The position numbers and the translations under genes were made by a program. Under the pieces are notes generated by a model. That model worked only from the letters and a program-made list of their open reading frames with translations, had not been told where the DNA came from and made no database searches. DNA of 64,000 bases from Dugong dugon (taxonomy: Eukaryota; Chordata; Mammalia; Sirenia; Dugongidae). Below are positions 11,830 to 23,146 of this stretch, piece after piece. Each line of letters starts with the position of its first letter. The first letter of the stretch is position 1. The stretch lies in assembly GCA_030035585.1 (NCBI GenBank), contig CM057465.1, positions 33,746,001 to 33,810,000 on the forward strand. Reading direction: 5' to 3'.

Positions 11830-12435
11830 ATTGCCTCTGTATTTTTTTCAATTAGTATTATTTTAATCAAAATAGTACATGAAAAATCAAATAGTATTTA
11901 AAGGCTTACAATGAGAAACAGCAGTCCCTCCCCACCCCTGGGTCCTGTACGTCGTAAGTTACTATTTTGATCTCTTCTTCCAATGTTTACTCTTGTATTT
12001 ATATATTATATAAACCAAAACCCATTGCTGTTGAGTCGATTCCAACTCATAGTGACCCTACAGGACAGAGTAGAACTGCCTCATAGGGTTTCCAAGGAGC
12101 AGCTGGTGGATTTGAACTGCTGACCTTTTGGTTAGCAGCCGAGATCTTAACCACTACGCCACCAGGTCTTCATATATTACATCATTACTTTTATTTATAA
12201 ATTTATTTTCTTTGTACAGGTGATAGCAAACATATTTTTGCGTTTCTCTCTTAGTTTATATACCATCTAGATATTCCCATATCAGTACAAATAGATCTGT
12301 ATCATTTTTTAAAAATGTCTGTATAGTATTCAGTTATGTGGAAGTGCCATCATTTATTTACTGGTTTCCTTGTTGATGGACATTGAAATTGATTCTGGAG
12401 TTTTGCTGTTGCAAACAATGCTGAAATCAATATCT
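11830..12435 (-). mobile_element. L1 3' end fragment, antisense, split by an AfroSINE
   Basis: Sequence such as CCATATCAGTACAAATAGAT and TTGATGGACATTGAAATTGA is the reverse of an L1 ORF2/3' UTR junction. It is interrupted by the AfroSINE at 12009-12171, so this copy is older than that SINE. Confidence 0.65.
12009..12171 (-). repeat. AfroSINE with target-site duplication
   Basis: A good antisense copy with GTTGAGTCGATTCCAACTCA and GACCTTTTGGTTAGCAGCCG. An 8-bp duplication ATATATTA flanks it (12001-12008 and 12172-12179). Confidence 0.9.
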
Positions 12436-12436
12436 T

Positions 12437-13868
12437 TTTTTGAGTCTTAGTTTGTGTCTTTAAGTCTAAGGTATGTCTCTTGTAGGCAACATATAGACGG
12501 ATGGTGTTTTTTTATCCAGTCTGCCACTCTCTCTGTCTCTTTATTGGTGCATTTAGTCCATTTACATTCAGCATAATTATTGATAGGTATGAATTAGTGC
12601 TGTCATTTTGATGTCTTTTTTTGTGTGTTGTTCACAGTTTCTTTGTTCTACTTAATTTTCTCTGCTGAGTTGTTTTTCTTTATGTATTTTCATTGTTGTT
12701 GATTTTGTATTTACTGAGTCTTTATATTTTTGTTGTTTTTATTTTGACTTGTAGGATTGTGAGTTTCCTTTGTGGTTACCTTAATGTTTACCCCTATATT
12801 TCTAAGTTTATACCAGTCTTTTATTTCTTTATATCGCCTTGACTTCCTCTCCATATGAAAAATCTATGTCTACATTTTTTAAGTCCCTCTTTTTTGTTTT
12901 AATGTTGTCATCTTTTACATATTGACATCTGTTTCCCTATTTTCAGTGTTTTATTTTATATTTTTGTGACTTCCCTATCTGGGTTGATACCTGGTTGCTC
13001 TGTCCTGTGTTCTAGTTTTGGGTTGTTGTCTGATGTTATTGATTTTCTAACCAGAGGAATCCCGTTAGTATTTCTTGTAATTTTGGTTTGGTTTTTGCAA
13101 ATTCCCTAAACTTCTGTTTATCTGGAAATGCCCTAATTTCACCATCGTATTTAAGAGACAGTTTTGCTGGATATATAATTGTTGGCTTGGAGTTTTTTTC
13201 CTTCAAGGCTTTATATATGTCATCCCATTGCCTTCTTGCCTGCATGGTTTCTGCTGAGTAGTCCGAGCTTATTCTTAGTGACTCTCCTTTGTAAATGACT
13301 TTTTGTTTATCCCTAGCCGCTCTTAAAATTTTCTCTTTATCTTCGTTTTGGCAAGTTTGATTATAATATGTCTTGGTGACTGTCTTTTGGTATCTGCCTT
13401 ATGTGGGTTGATGAGCGTCTTGGAGAGATATCTTCTCATCCTTCACAATATCAGGAAAGTTTTCTGCCAACAAATCTTCAACAATTCTCTCTTGTGTTTT
13501 CTGTTATACCCCCCTGTTCTGGTACTCCAATCACTCGTAGGTTATTCCTCTTGATAGAATCCCATATAATTCTTAGGGTTTCTTCATTTTTTTAACGCTT
13601 TATCTGATTTTTCCTCAAATAAGTTGGTGTCAAGTGCTTTATCTTCAGTATCACTAATTCTGACTTCCACTGCCTCGATTCTGCTCCTACGACTTTCTAT
13701 TGAGTTGTCTAATTCTGAAATTTTGTTGTTAATCTTCTGGATTTCTGATTGCTGTCTCTCTGTTGATTCTTGCAGCCTGTTAAATTTGTCATTTTGCTCT
13801 TCTCTAATCTTTTTAATTTCCTCTATTGTGTGTTCTGTGTTTTGCTTAAATGAAATTAGTATCTTTTT
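12437..13868 (-). mobile_element. L1 fragment with ORF1 and start of ORF2, antisense
   Basis: On the minus strand, 13245-13036 encodes the ORF1p C-terminal domain (QARRQWDDIYKALKEKNSKP, then IYPAKLSLKYDGEI). The part near 12540-12600 corresponds to the ORF2 endonuclease N-terminus. The two are separated by a long spacer of roughly 430 bp. Stops and frameshifts are present outside the short ORF1 segment. Confidence 0.85.
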
Positions 13869-14870
13869 TAAAAATTAATTTTTTTTTGTTGTTGAGAATA
13901 TACACAGCAGAACATACACTAATTTAACAGTTTCTACATGAACAATTCAGTGACATTGGTTACATTCTTCAAGTTGTACAAGCATTCTCACCCTCGTTTT
14001 CTGAGTTGTTCCTTCCCCCATTAACATAAACTTACAGCGCCCTGAGTTTCCTGTCTAATCTTTTGAGTTGCTTTTGTCAGCTTAATCCCAGGTAGATATT
14101 AAAAGAGCACAGTGCTTTTTACTAGTTAAGCTAAACTATTGTTTGGTTTTAAGAAGACTTCAGGGAATATTTTTGCTCTAAGGTTTAAGGTTTAAAGATT
14201 GTCTCAGGGCAGTAGGTTCAGGGGTTCGTCCAGCCTCCATGGCTCCAGAAAATCTGGATTCTGTAAGACTTTGAAATTCTGTTCTGCATTTACCCCCCCT
14301 TGTTCAAGATTCTTCCTGCTATAGAATCTTTGATCAAAATGTTCAGTAATGATAACCAGGCAGCATCCAGTTCTTCTGGTCTTATGGCAAGGAAGGCTGT
14401 TGTTCATGGAGGAAGTTAGCCACATATACAGTTTTTTCTTCCAGTTCCTGACTCTCCTTCCTCTGTTGCTCCAGGTGAATAGAGACTAACTGTTGTGCTT
14501 TGGATGGCCCCTTGAAAGCTTTTAAGATTTCAGGCACTACTCAATGAACTAGAAGGTAGAACAGAAACACTAAACACATTATTAGGCCCATTAACTGGGG
14601 TGTCCCATGAAACCATGACCCTAAACCTCCAGACCAAGGAACCAAATTTTATGAGGTGTTCGGTTGTACATAAGCAGCCTGAACAGCTACTCTTTTGTTG
14701 TTGTAAATATATCTATCAAACAACTATTGCCAATTTAACTTTTTATAGGCATACAACTTATTGACAGCAGTTACATTAATCGGCTGTGCAACCCTACACT
14801 TAATCAGTGTGATTTTTCCATCACCATAAACCAAAACTCAGTGTGTGATTAATATCTTGTTCACATATCA
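13869..14870 (-). mobile_element. L1 3' UTR, 5'-truncated, antisense
   Basis: The segment begins with a T-rich run followed by TTGTTGAGAATATACACAGC and runs about 1 kb to ATTTTTCCATCACCATAAAC. I recognise it as the 3' UTR of an L1 family common in elephant genomes. A shorter relative lies at 51888-52040. Confidence 0.7.
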
Positions 14871-15017
14871 TTTTGCACATCTTCAAATATATTTATAGAA
14901 TTCTTAGGAGTGAGCAAGTTAGAAAAATAGGAATTTTTAATTTCAATAAATATTGCTGATTTCTTTTTTTTTGTAAATCAATTTTTGACATTTATTTTGA
15001 CTTTCTATATTGGGGTT

Positions 15018-15175
15018 GGAGCCCTGATGGCACAGTGGTTAAGTGCTTTGCTGCTAACCAAAAGGTTGGCAGTTCGAATCCACCAGCCACTCCTTGGAAA
15101 CTCTATGGGGCAGTTCTACTCTGTCTCACAGGGTTTTGATGTGTGTTGGAATCAACTCAGCGGTAGTGGGTTTTT
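15018..15175 (+). repeat. AfroSINE
   Basis: GGAGCCCTGATGGCACAGTG, then GCTGCTAACCAAAAGGTTGG and CCACTCCTTGGAAACTCTAT are near consensus. The tail is GTTGGAATCAACTCAGCGG with a short T-run. Confidence 0.95.
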
Positions 15176-15311
15176 TATGTTGGGATAACTAGATGGCTTA
15201 GACCACCTCACCACTAATACTTCTTCCTTCATCCTCTGTTATGGTTTTAGTTAAATCATTATTCAGTGTTTAAATTGTTATAAGTATATAAATAAGTATA
15301 TACTGCTCAGG

Positions 15312-15393
15312 ATTGGGCAGTGTTTCATTCTGTTATACATAGGGTTGCTATGAGTTGGAACTGACTCGATGGTACCTAACAACAACAACAAAC
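15312..15393 (+). repeat. RTE 3' end fragment
   Basis: GGGCAGTGTTTCATTCTGTT, then GCTATGAGTTGGAACTGACT and AACAACAACAAAC form an 80-bp RTE terminus lacking any body. Confidence 0.75.
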
Positions 15394-15544
15394 AAACCCA
15401 GAAGTGTTCTGTGATTATCTGTTCTTTCTGTTAGGCCTTTTGATTTTTATCTGATATGACAATTGCTTCATTTTTTTTCATTTGTTTAGTTTTCTATATA
15501 TTATCACTGATTCTTCCTACACTCTTAGAACTGTAAAACCCCTC

Positions 15545-15978
15545 TGTTATGGATTGAATTATGTTCCCTCAGAATTTATGTTGAAGTCCTACCCCCTAGT
15601 ACCTGTAAACCTGACCTTGTTTGGAAATAGGATCTTTGAAGATATTACTAGTTAACATAAGGTCATGCTGGAGTAGGATAGATTCTAATTCAATCTAAGC
15701 GACTCTTTGTAAAAGAGGAGAAGAGACACACGGAGACAGACAGAGGAAAGATGGCCATGGGATGATGGAGTCATGCTACAGCAGTAAGCCAAGGAATGCC
15801 TGGTTTGTCAGAAGTGAGAGAGACAAGAAAGGATCTACCCTGAGCCTTCGGAGGGAAGATGGCCCTGCCAACATCCTGAATTTGGACTACTAACCTTCAG
15901 AACTGTGAAACAATAAATTTCTGTTCTTATCGGCTACCCAGTTTGTGGTATTTTGTTATGGCCTAGGAAACTAATATA
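15545..15978 (+). repeat. MaLR (MLT1-like) solo LTR
   Basis: It starts TGTTATGGATTGAATTATGT, contains AACTGTGAAACAATAAATTT, and ends TTTTGTTATGGCCTAGGAAA then CTAATATA. The flanks CCCTC (15540-15544) and TCCTC (15979-15983) form a near-perfect 5-bp duplication, as expected for ERVL-MaLR. Confidence 0.8.
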
Positions 15979-16049
15979 TCCTCTGAGTGCAAACACAACA
16001 GACAATTTATCAGTTCTTTTTTTGGTTGAGTGGGGAGGATGCACTCATT

Positions 16050-16420
16050 CCTAGATTTCTCACTTTTCTGCTCCAGCCCAGACTGTTTGCTGTTTAGGGC
16101 TACTGTATAACCATTGTCTTGAGATTTTCCTTTGCCGTCATCCTGGGAAATCCCTTTGCTCCAGTGTTGGTCCCTGTTTCCTGGATCTTAGGGTTTTGTC
16201 TTTTTTTGCTTCCTGGTTTTGGTAGAGCACATTTTCTGAGAACTTTCTGAGAGAGTGCTTCAGATGTAAATGTTTTGAAATTTTGCATATTTGAAAATAT
16301 TTATTCTGCCCTCACACCTTATTGGTTGTTTTGCTGAGGATACACAGTTTTGAAACATTACTGTATTTTCTTGCTTCAAGTGTTACAGTTGAGATATTTG
16401 ATCCTGTTCCTGTTGGTGGA
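16050..16420 (-). repeat. Possible old LINE fragment, antisense
   Basis: The minus strand reads with A-rich LINE-like composition, including a stretch resembling the end of an L1 ORF1. It is too diverged for a firm family call. Confidence 0.35.
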
Positions 16421-17288
16421 ATAATTCACATTTGTGTTGTTTATAAATCAGAAAACCTGAAATGAGAAATATAGACAAAAAGTTTTGATGCTTTCTACCT
16501 TACAGATTGTTTTAAGCCACTTGTAGACTAGTGAAGTTACAGAATGAAGTCAGAAAATTATAGAGTGGTTTAATAATCATAGTGTTAGTGTGTATATTAC
16601 GTAACTTTAGGTGGTAAACTTTATTTCCTACAATAAACGTAGTCTTGCCAAATTACTTTCCTGAAACGAATATATGGTAAGTAAGTGCAATTTTCAGTAA
16701 GACAGTATTTACAGCTTCAAGATTGTTACTTTATGGTCTGGGATTTTACCCTTCTTAAAAGCTGCAGCCTGTCACTATTTTATAGATACTGGCAGAAGAC
16801 ACAAGACCTAGGTCAGAGACAAAGAACTTTATTTATTCACAGTACGGGTATCATATTTGCATAGGTTCCTCCTCTTGCCCTCTAAGTCCTTTGGGGGTGG
16901 CTGAATATGGTCCAGATGGATGCTGCACACACAGTAGGTTTGCCTTGCAGTTGAGGAACATTGAGCTTGAGGAATTCAGTGCTTTTATAGTAGTGAGTAA
17001 TCAGTAAGCAAGCTTGCTCTTTGTCCCAGAAGGAAACGTTATATCATTCGGTAAGGTTGTTTGATACAAACACAAGTCTGACAAATTTCTGTGCAAAGAG
17101 GGGTCAGAACATTGTATTCTTGGCATATCCAGCAAGACATACGGGAGCATGAGTCCTATGGGGAAGTGTCTTTCTTAACATGTTCTATAGGAGGTGCATC
17201 AGGATGTATTAAAGGAACTCATTGTAAGTCAAGTAGCTAGAGGGGGAGATTTTTACCCTAGCCTGGATTAAGCTTGTTATATTCCTAG
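16421..17288. other. Intron 3 segment, possible old LTR
   Basis: The 16421-16760 part shows nothing recognisable. The part from about 16770 to 17280 (ACTTTATTTATTCACAG near 16827) looks like an antisense retroviral LTR with an inverted polyadenylation signal. I cannot name a family, and its limits are unclear. Confidence 0.3.
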
Positions 17289-17293
17289 TCTAT

Positions 17294-17800
17294 TGTTATG
17301 GATTGAATTGTGTCTCCCCAAAGTGTGTCAGCTTGGCTAGTCCATGATTCCCAGTATTGTTTGATTGTCCACCATTTTGTCATCTGATGTGATTTTCCTA
17401 TGTGTTGTAAATCCTACCTCCATGATGTTAATGAGGTGGGATTATCGGCAGTTATGTTAATGAGGCAGGACTCAATCTACAAGATTAGGTTGTGTCTTCA
17501 GTCAATCTCTTTTGAGATATAATAATAGAGAAACAGGGGGACATCATTACCACCAAGCAAGAAGAGCCAGGAGCGTGTGTCTTTGGATCTGGGGTCCCTG
17601 CTCTGGAAAGTTTCTAGACCGGGGGAAGATTGATGACAAGGACCTTCCCTGAGAGCCAACAAAGAGAGAAAGACTTCCCCTGGAGCTGGCACCCTGAATT
17701 CAGATTTCTAGCTTCCTAGACTTGAGAGAATAAATTTCTCTTTGTTAAAGCCATCTGCTTATGATATTTCTGTTAATAGCAACACTAGATAACTAAGACA
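17294..17800 (+). repeat. MaLR-like solo LTR, lineage-type 1
   Basis: A 507-bp copy that starts TGTTATGGATTGAATTGTGT and ends AACACTAGATAACTAAGACA. The 5-bp flanks TCTAT (17289-17293) and TATAT (17801-17805) differ at one base. It is the same family as 2699-3224. Confidence 0.85.
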
Positions 17801-17863
17801 TATATTGAAATGAAAGTCTTTCAAATATTTCTTAGCTTTTACCCTCCTATAGTAAAATGAAAA

Positions 17864-18067
17864 GGATCCCTGGTGTTGCAGTTGTTAAGTGCTTGGCTGC
17901 TAACCAAAAGATCAGCTGTTCGAACTCACCAGCCACTCCATGGGAGAAAAGACCTGGCAATCTGCTCCCATAAAGATCTCAGTCTAGGAAACCCTTTGGG
18001 GGCAGTTCTACTCTGTCCTGTAGGGTCGCTTTGAGTCAGAATCGACTCAACAGCACATAACAACAAC
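17864..18067 (+). repeat. AfroSINE (long subfamily) with target-site duplication
   Basis: It includes the GGCAATCTGCTCCCATAAAG middle and the tail GAGTCAGAATCGACTCAACA. A 13-bp duplication AGTAAAATGAAAA (17851-17863) versus AGTAAAATAAAAA (18068-18080) has one mismatch. Confidence 0.92.
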
Positions 18068-18305
18068 AGTAAAATAAAAATGATTAGCTCAAGATATTGT
18101 GCTTAACAGTCTCCTGTTAAGATTTCTTTATTAACAACTGCTAATAATGCTTGTAGTCTCTGATTTCAAGTCAAGGCTTTATAAAAGAATATGGAGCTTG
18201 TAATTTTCTGAGAACACATACTGTATGTAGTTTATTCTTCCCAAAGTTTTTTTTTTTTAACCTCTGACTTCGATAAGGTTCCCCCCCCCCCCAAATTGTG
18301 CTTTA

Positions 18306-18470
18306 AACCAAAAACCAAACCTGCTGCCATCAAGTCAATTCTGACTTATAGCAACCCTAAAGGAAGAGTAGAACTGCACCTTAGGGTTTCTAAGGAGTGA
18401 CCAATGGATTTGAACTGCCAGCATTTTAGTTAGCAGCCATAGCTCTTAACCACTGAACCACCAGGGCTCC
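18306..18470 (-). repeat. AfroSINE
   Basis: It starts CCAAAAACCAAACCTGCTGC and ends TTAACCACTGAACCACCAGG. It follows a 12-base C-run near 18282-18293. Confidence 0.9.
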
Positions 18471-18839
18471 CACACAGCAGGATATAAGTTAGAAAACACA
18501 ATGTCTCAGTATCTTTTTTTTTTTTTTGTCTAGAAGAAACTTTTGTACCTAGTATTCATAGCTTGGCCAAATATCCTTGGCTTTAAGCTGTGAAAGTGGT
18601 TGATAATCTATAGCCATAGTTTGACAGGTTTTCTGTTTAAAATTTTATCTTCCATAGACTTACTATTATAAGGGGTTGTCTTCTTAAAGCATTTTAGTAA
18701 TAGTGTATTGTTTTAAGTTCGGTGCATGAGAACATATTGTGTTTCAGGTATCTCATTCATATCACTTCTTTTTCTCTTACATTTTATATTCTTTGTCTGG
18801 ATCAAAGGTGATTTTTCTTGATGTAAAACTAACAGTGCT

Positions 18840-19885
18840 CACGAATAACACATAAGGTACTCCCAGCACCCAGATCTTGATTTCTGATGTCATTTTCCAA
18901 TAAAAGGAACCAGGGCTTCTTGGAGAAATGGCTGATTCTTGGGCTGGGGCAAAGAATACACAAGATGAGCTTGGAGCATCTTGTAGTGCTAGAAAGTAAG
19001 GAAATGCTCAAAAAACAAACAAAAAAATCCCCACAGTGGTGGGGGTATGTAAAAGGGACACAGGAGCCAACCTGAAAGACTTCCAGTGGCCAAAGCTGGA
19101 ACAACTTGAGCAACAAAACAAAGTAGTTTTGAATTATAACCCAAAGCACAGAACAAGTATCAGCGAGTCCACACCAATATAGATTGAAGAAATAAGTGAA
19201 AGAGAAGAGACAAGTCTCCTGTACAGAAGAGATCTAAATAATTCATGTATGCACTCTCCCCTCAAGAAGGTGGAGTATAACTCCACACCTTTTAAGTATG
19301 GGCTACTCTTAGTGACTTGATTCCAAAAAATACAATATAGAAAGGAGGGACAGAAACTTGGAATTTTCAGTGACGAAACTTGGCGGACACTAGCTTAGCC
19401 ACGTAATCCAGGTTAACATCATCAATGATAAATCATGTTGATAGCATATACCCTTGATATGATGTGCTGAGAATGGCACCTCACCTCTGTGGTAGAGATA
19501 ATCCTAGTCTAAACATAAGAAAGACCTCAGACAAATGTAAATTGAAGGATATGCTACAAAATTCCTGATCTGTATTCTTCAATATCGTTAAAATCATCAA
19601 AAACAAAGAAAATCTGAGGTACTTTTATAGGCCAGAGGGGTGTAAGGAGACATGATAAGTAAATGTAATGTGATATCCTATGTGGAATCCTGGAACAGAA
19701 AGAAAAAGGACATTAAGGGAAAAACTAGTAAAATCTGAATAAAGCGTGGACTTCAGTTAATAGTAATGTGTCATTATTGGTTACTTTCATGTGACAAATG
19801 TATCATAGTAATGTAGGATACTAAAAATCGAGTAAACTGGGTGCAGTACAGGAACACTATATTATTTTTTCTGTAAATCTAACCA
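18840..19885 (+). mobile_element. Old L1 3' UTR (sense)
   Basis: About 1 kb of non-coding sequence with CTGGAACAACTTGAGCAACA, ATCATCAATGATAAATCATG and a terminal TTTCTGTAAATCTAA. This is the layout of an ancient L1 (L1M/HAL1-like) 3' region. The family name is uncertain. Confidence 0.55.
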
Positions 19886-20213
19886 ACCATTAACTGCTGG
19901 CATAGGAGATGATTATATTGAGTTGAGGAGAGAATGTGGGACCCACTTTTTATATTGACTTTCAGCCTGTGTTTCTGTTTTCAGTGCAACCTCTCCCTAC
20001 TTCTTTCTGAGGTAACAATTGCCTCCAATTCCTTAGCTTTTCTAAGGTTTTATAATATATTCTGGTTTGCTTCTCATTGGTGTCTTAGAGACATCTGGAT
20101 TTTAACTGTTTCCCCCCCCCTCAGGCTCTGTTCTATGATAAAATTGTGACCTAAACACAATAAAAGTGTATTAAATATAAAATAACGCCTTGCAATGTAA
20201 GTTTACGTTGATT

Positions 20214-20262
20214 GATTGTTGTTAATAGCTGCTATGGAGTTGGCCCCGTACTCATGTGTTCA
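20214..20262 (-). repeat. Short RTE/AfroSINE tail fragment
   Basis: GATTGTTGTTAATAGCTGCT followed by ATGGAGTTGGCCCCGTACTC resembles an inverted RTE-type 3' end. At only about 50 bp it is a weak call. Confidence 0.4.
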
Positions 20263-20960
20263 TATCTTTCCTGTGAGACCAGATATTTTTCAGATCTTTA
20301 TGGCCTAGCTCTAGATCTTATGGGCTGCCTAAATGGACAAGTGTGATTAGAAGCCACGTAAATTACCTTATTTCTGGTTGATTGTTAGATGAACAAAAAA
20401 AATTACGCGAATTCATACATCGTGTCTTATAATTTTATTCAGATCCATATAATCACTGTGAAATAGGGATATCATTTGATTGAATTGTATTAATGTAATT
20501 ATTTTGGTTGTTAAAACTTCTGTTCTTTGATTCTTATTTGATTCTCTTGGAAATAAATTCAAAGGTTGATAAGTTATCTGATAGTTTACAGACCAGTAAT
20601 AGTGTAATATTGACAAATCTCCCACACACACAACTCCACCGCCTTTCCAGAACCACAATCCATTTATTATAAAATGTTTAATGCATGTATACTTACAATT
20701 ATTGTTACCTTTCATATATTTGTGTTATATTAGGGGAGGTTTATTTCTTAATGCCTTTTTGACTCCATACTTAGTAGAGAAACTGAAAAACTGAACGTGC
20801 AGTGATTGGATATGGAGTTAGTTTTGTGGGTGCAGGAAGGGAAAGAAGACCATAGTATTTCTAGCTAAGTTGCAAAAGGTAGTAAAGTGTCAAATTACCT
20901 GCAGTTTTTTAGGTCATGGTGAACATTTTGGATTCTATTTTAAGTGATAAAACAACTGAA
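20263..20960. other. Intron 3 segment, no repeat recognised
   Basis: About 700 bp of AT-rich sequence without a recognised element. Confidence 0.4.
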
Positions 20961-21330
20961 TAGTTTTATCAGAAGTGTCATATGCTCTGATTCGTGTTTA
21001 AAATAGATTAGCTATTGTGTGGAAATGGAATTATAGAAGGATCAGAGTGGCAGTAAGGAGACCAGTTAGGAGGCTGTGTTGATAGTGTAAGTAGGAATTC
21101 TTGGATCAAAAAGGCTTGAAGCAGCAGACATGAAGAGAAAGTGAATGGACTAGAATATGTTTTGGAGGTAGGGACAGATGTCCTTTTTGATAGACTGAAT
21201 GTTGGAGTGAGGGTGAGAATGTAGTAAAGAAATGAATCAAGATTTTTGACTTGAACAACTGAATGGATCTTAGTACCACCTGTTTATCAAGAAAGAAAAT
21301 AAGGAAAGTATAAGGTTGTAGGAAAATGAA
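20961..21330 (-). repeat. L2-like ancient repeat
   Basis: GGAGACCAGTTAGGAGGCTG and TTTTGGAGGTAGGGACAGAT are recurrent wording of a widespread ancient mammalian repeat. The same family, more complete, is at 47675-48560. Assignment to L2 is from memory. Confidence 0.45.
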
Positions 21331-21783
21331 GTTGTTGATTTTGCTAAGCTGTTGTAACAGAGACCAAAAAATATAATAGTTAAAGATAGAAATTTATGTT
21401 CTCTTTCATTTAATAGTCTCTGTTCTGTGCAAACAGGTGGCTCAGTCTCTTCTGGTCATTGAAGAGTCGAGGTTTCTTTCCTGCCTTTGCTCTACCATTC
21501 TCGAGGTTGTCTTCCCCTTCTACATGGCCAAAATTGGCTCACTTCTTGTTTTTGTAACAGCTTGTGAGGAAGGGAAATGGGCAGAGTGGTGCTCAAGCAG
21601 TTTCTTTTAAGCATATGTTATGGAAATTATGTACATCGCTTCTCACATTCTTTTGGTAAGAATTTAATTGTATTGCCACACCTTGGTACAACAGAGACTG
21701 GGAATTGTAGTCTCTAGACTACTATTATTATTATAACTATGTAAGAAAGGAGAATGGATTTGGGGGATAATGATGTGATAGGC

Positions 21784-21906
21784 AGAGCCCTGGTGCCATA
21801 GTGGTTAAGAACTTGGCTGTTAACCAAAAGGTCGGCAGTTTGAATCTACCAGCTGCTCCTTGGAAACCCTATGGGACAGTTCGACTCAACGGCAATAGAT
21901 TTGGGA
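21784..21906 (+). repeat. AfroSINE with internal deletion
   Basis: The head and body are near consensus (GGTTAAGAACTTGGCTGTTA), but GGGACAGTT joins directly to CGACTCAACGGCAATAG. This removes the usual TCTACTCTGTCCTATAGGGT portion. Confidence 0.9.
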
Positions 21907-22412
21907 TGTGGTAGGCTGAATAATAGTCCTCCAAAGATGTCCATGTCCTAATTCCTTGTGAATATATTATGTTACATGGTAAGGGAGTATTACGATCACA
22001 GATAGGATTAAGGTTGCTAATCAGCTGACCTTGAGATGGGGAGATTATCCTGAATGATCTGGGTGGGCCAGTGTAATCACAAGGGTCTTGATAAGTGAAA
22101 AAGGAGGCAGGAGAGAATGTCAGGGCAATGCAATGTGAACAAGACTGTATTGGCCATTGCTCGCTTTGCAGATGAAGGAGGGAGGTCATGAGCCAAGGAA
22201 TGTGGGCAGCCTCTAGAAGCTAGAAAAGGCAAGAAAATGGATTCTCCCCTAGAGGCTCCAGAAAAAAAGGCAGCCACGCCAACACTAATTTTAGCTTAGT
22301 GAAACCCATTTCAGATGTCTAACCTCCAAATCTGTAAGATCGTAAACTTGGGTTGTGTGAAGTCAACTAGGTTTGTGGTAGTTTCTTACAGCAACAATAG
22401 GAAAATAGTACA
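21907..22412 (+). repeat. MaLR-type LTR (sense)
   Basis: It starts TGTGGTAGGCTGAATAATAG and ends GCAACAATAGGAAAATAGTA then CA. GATTCTCCCCTAGAGGCTCC and GAGATGGGGAGATTATCCTG are typical of a common mammalian MaLR LTR. No clear flanking duplication was found. Confidence 0.7.
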
Positions 22413-22570
22413 CATGATAAGTTAGAGCTGCCTACTATGATATAAAAATGAATAGATGGATGCATATATAAGTTGGGAATTATGTAGAACTTTTCTGGTC
22501 TACAGACAAGGCTAGAGATAATTGGGAGTCATTTAGTACTTAAAGTAACAGCTTAGGTGAAATGACCTAA

Positions 22571-22747
22571 CCAAAAACAAAAAAGAAAAAACCAAACCTG
22601 TTGCCGTCAAATGGATTCCGATTCATAGAGACCCCACAGGACAGAGTAGAACTGCCATATAGGGTTTCCAAGGAATGACTGGTGGATTCAAACTGCCAAC
22701 GTTTTGGTTAGCAGTTGAATGCTTAACCAGTTCACCACCAGGCCTCC
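22571..22747 (-). repeat. AfroSINE with perfect 12-bp target-site duplication
   Basis: Exact duplications GAAATGACCTAA flank it at 22559-22570 and 22748-22759. The body carries CCTGTTGCCGTCAAATGGAT and the inverted head ends CACCACCAGGCCTCC. The A-rich end lies at the left, as expected for an antisense copy. Confidence 0.95.
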
Positions 22748-23014
22748 GAAATGACCTAAGTAGTGTGAAAAAACGTTTTTTAAAATTTTTTTATTGTGCA
22801 TTAGATGAAGGTTTACAGAGCAAACTAGCTCTCATTAAACAGTTAATATGCATGTGGTTTTGTGACGTTGGTTGCCAACCCCACGAGATGTCAACACTCC
22901 CCTTCTTGACCTTAGATTCCCCATTATCAGCTTTCCTCTCCCATCCTGCCTTCTTGTCCTTGCCCCTGGGCTGGTGTGCTCATTTAGTCTCCTTTTGTTT
23001 TATGTCTCATCTTT

Positions 23015-23146
23015 AAGAGCTATGGCTACTAACCAAAAGATCGGCAGTTTGAATCCATCAGGTGTTCCTTGGAAACCCTGTGGGGCAGTTCTGTCCTATA
23101 GGATCGCTATGAGTCAGAATTCACTCGACAGCAACGGGTAACGGTG
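23015..23146 (+). repeat. AfroSINE nested in the L1 3' UTR
   Basis: The body is near consensus from AGCTATGGCTACTAACCAAA to CACTCGACAGCAACGG. It splits L1 3' UTR sequence, and a 6-bp ATCTTT repeat flanks it (23009-23014 and 23147-23152). It is therefore younger than the L1. Confidence 0.85.

Noticed and set aside
13036-13245. 69-codon frame on the minus strand as a small protein gene
   Set aside because: Its sequence is the C-terminal domain of L1 ORF1p, embedded in L1 DNA.
15018-15110. tRNA gene suggested by A/B-box-like sequence
   Set aside because: The GTTCGAATCC box belongs to the tRNA-derived head of an AfroSINE. There is no cloverleaf with acceptor stem, and the same sequence recurs in many copies.
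22675-23141. Open frames of 113 and 89 codons
   Set aside because: They cross AfroSINE and L1 3' UTR boundaries, so they are composite repeat translations.
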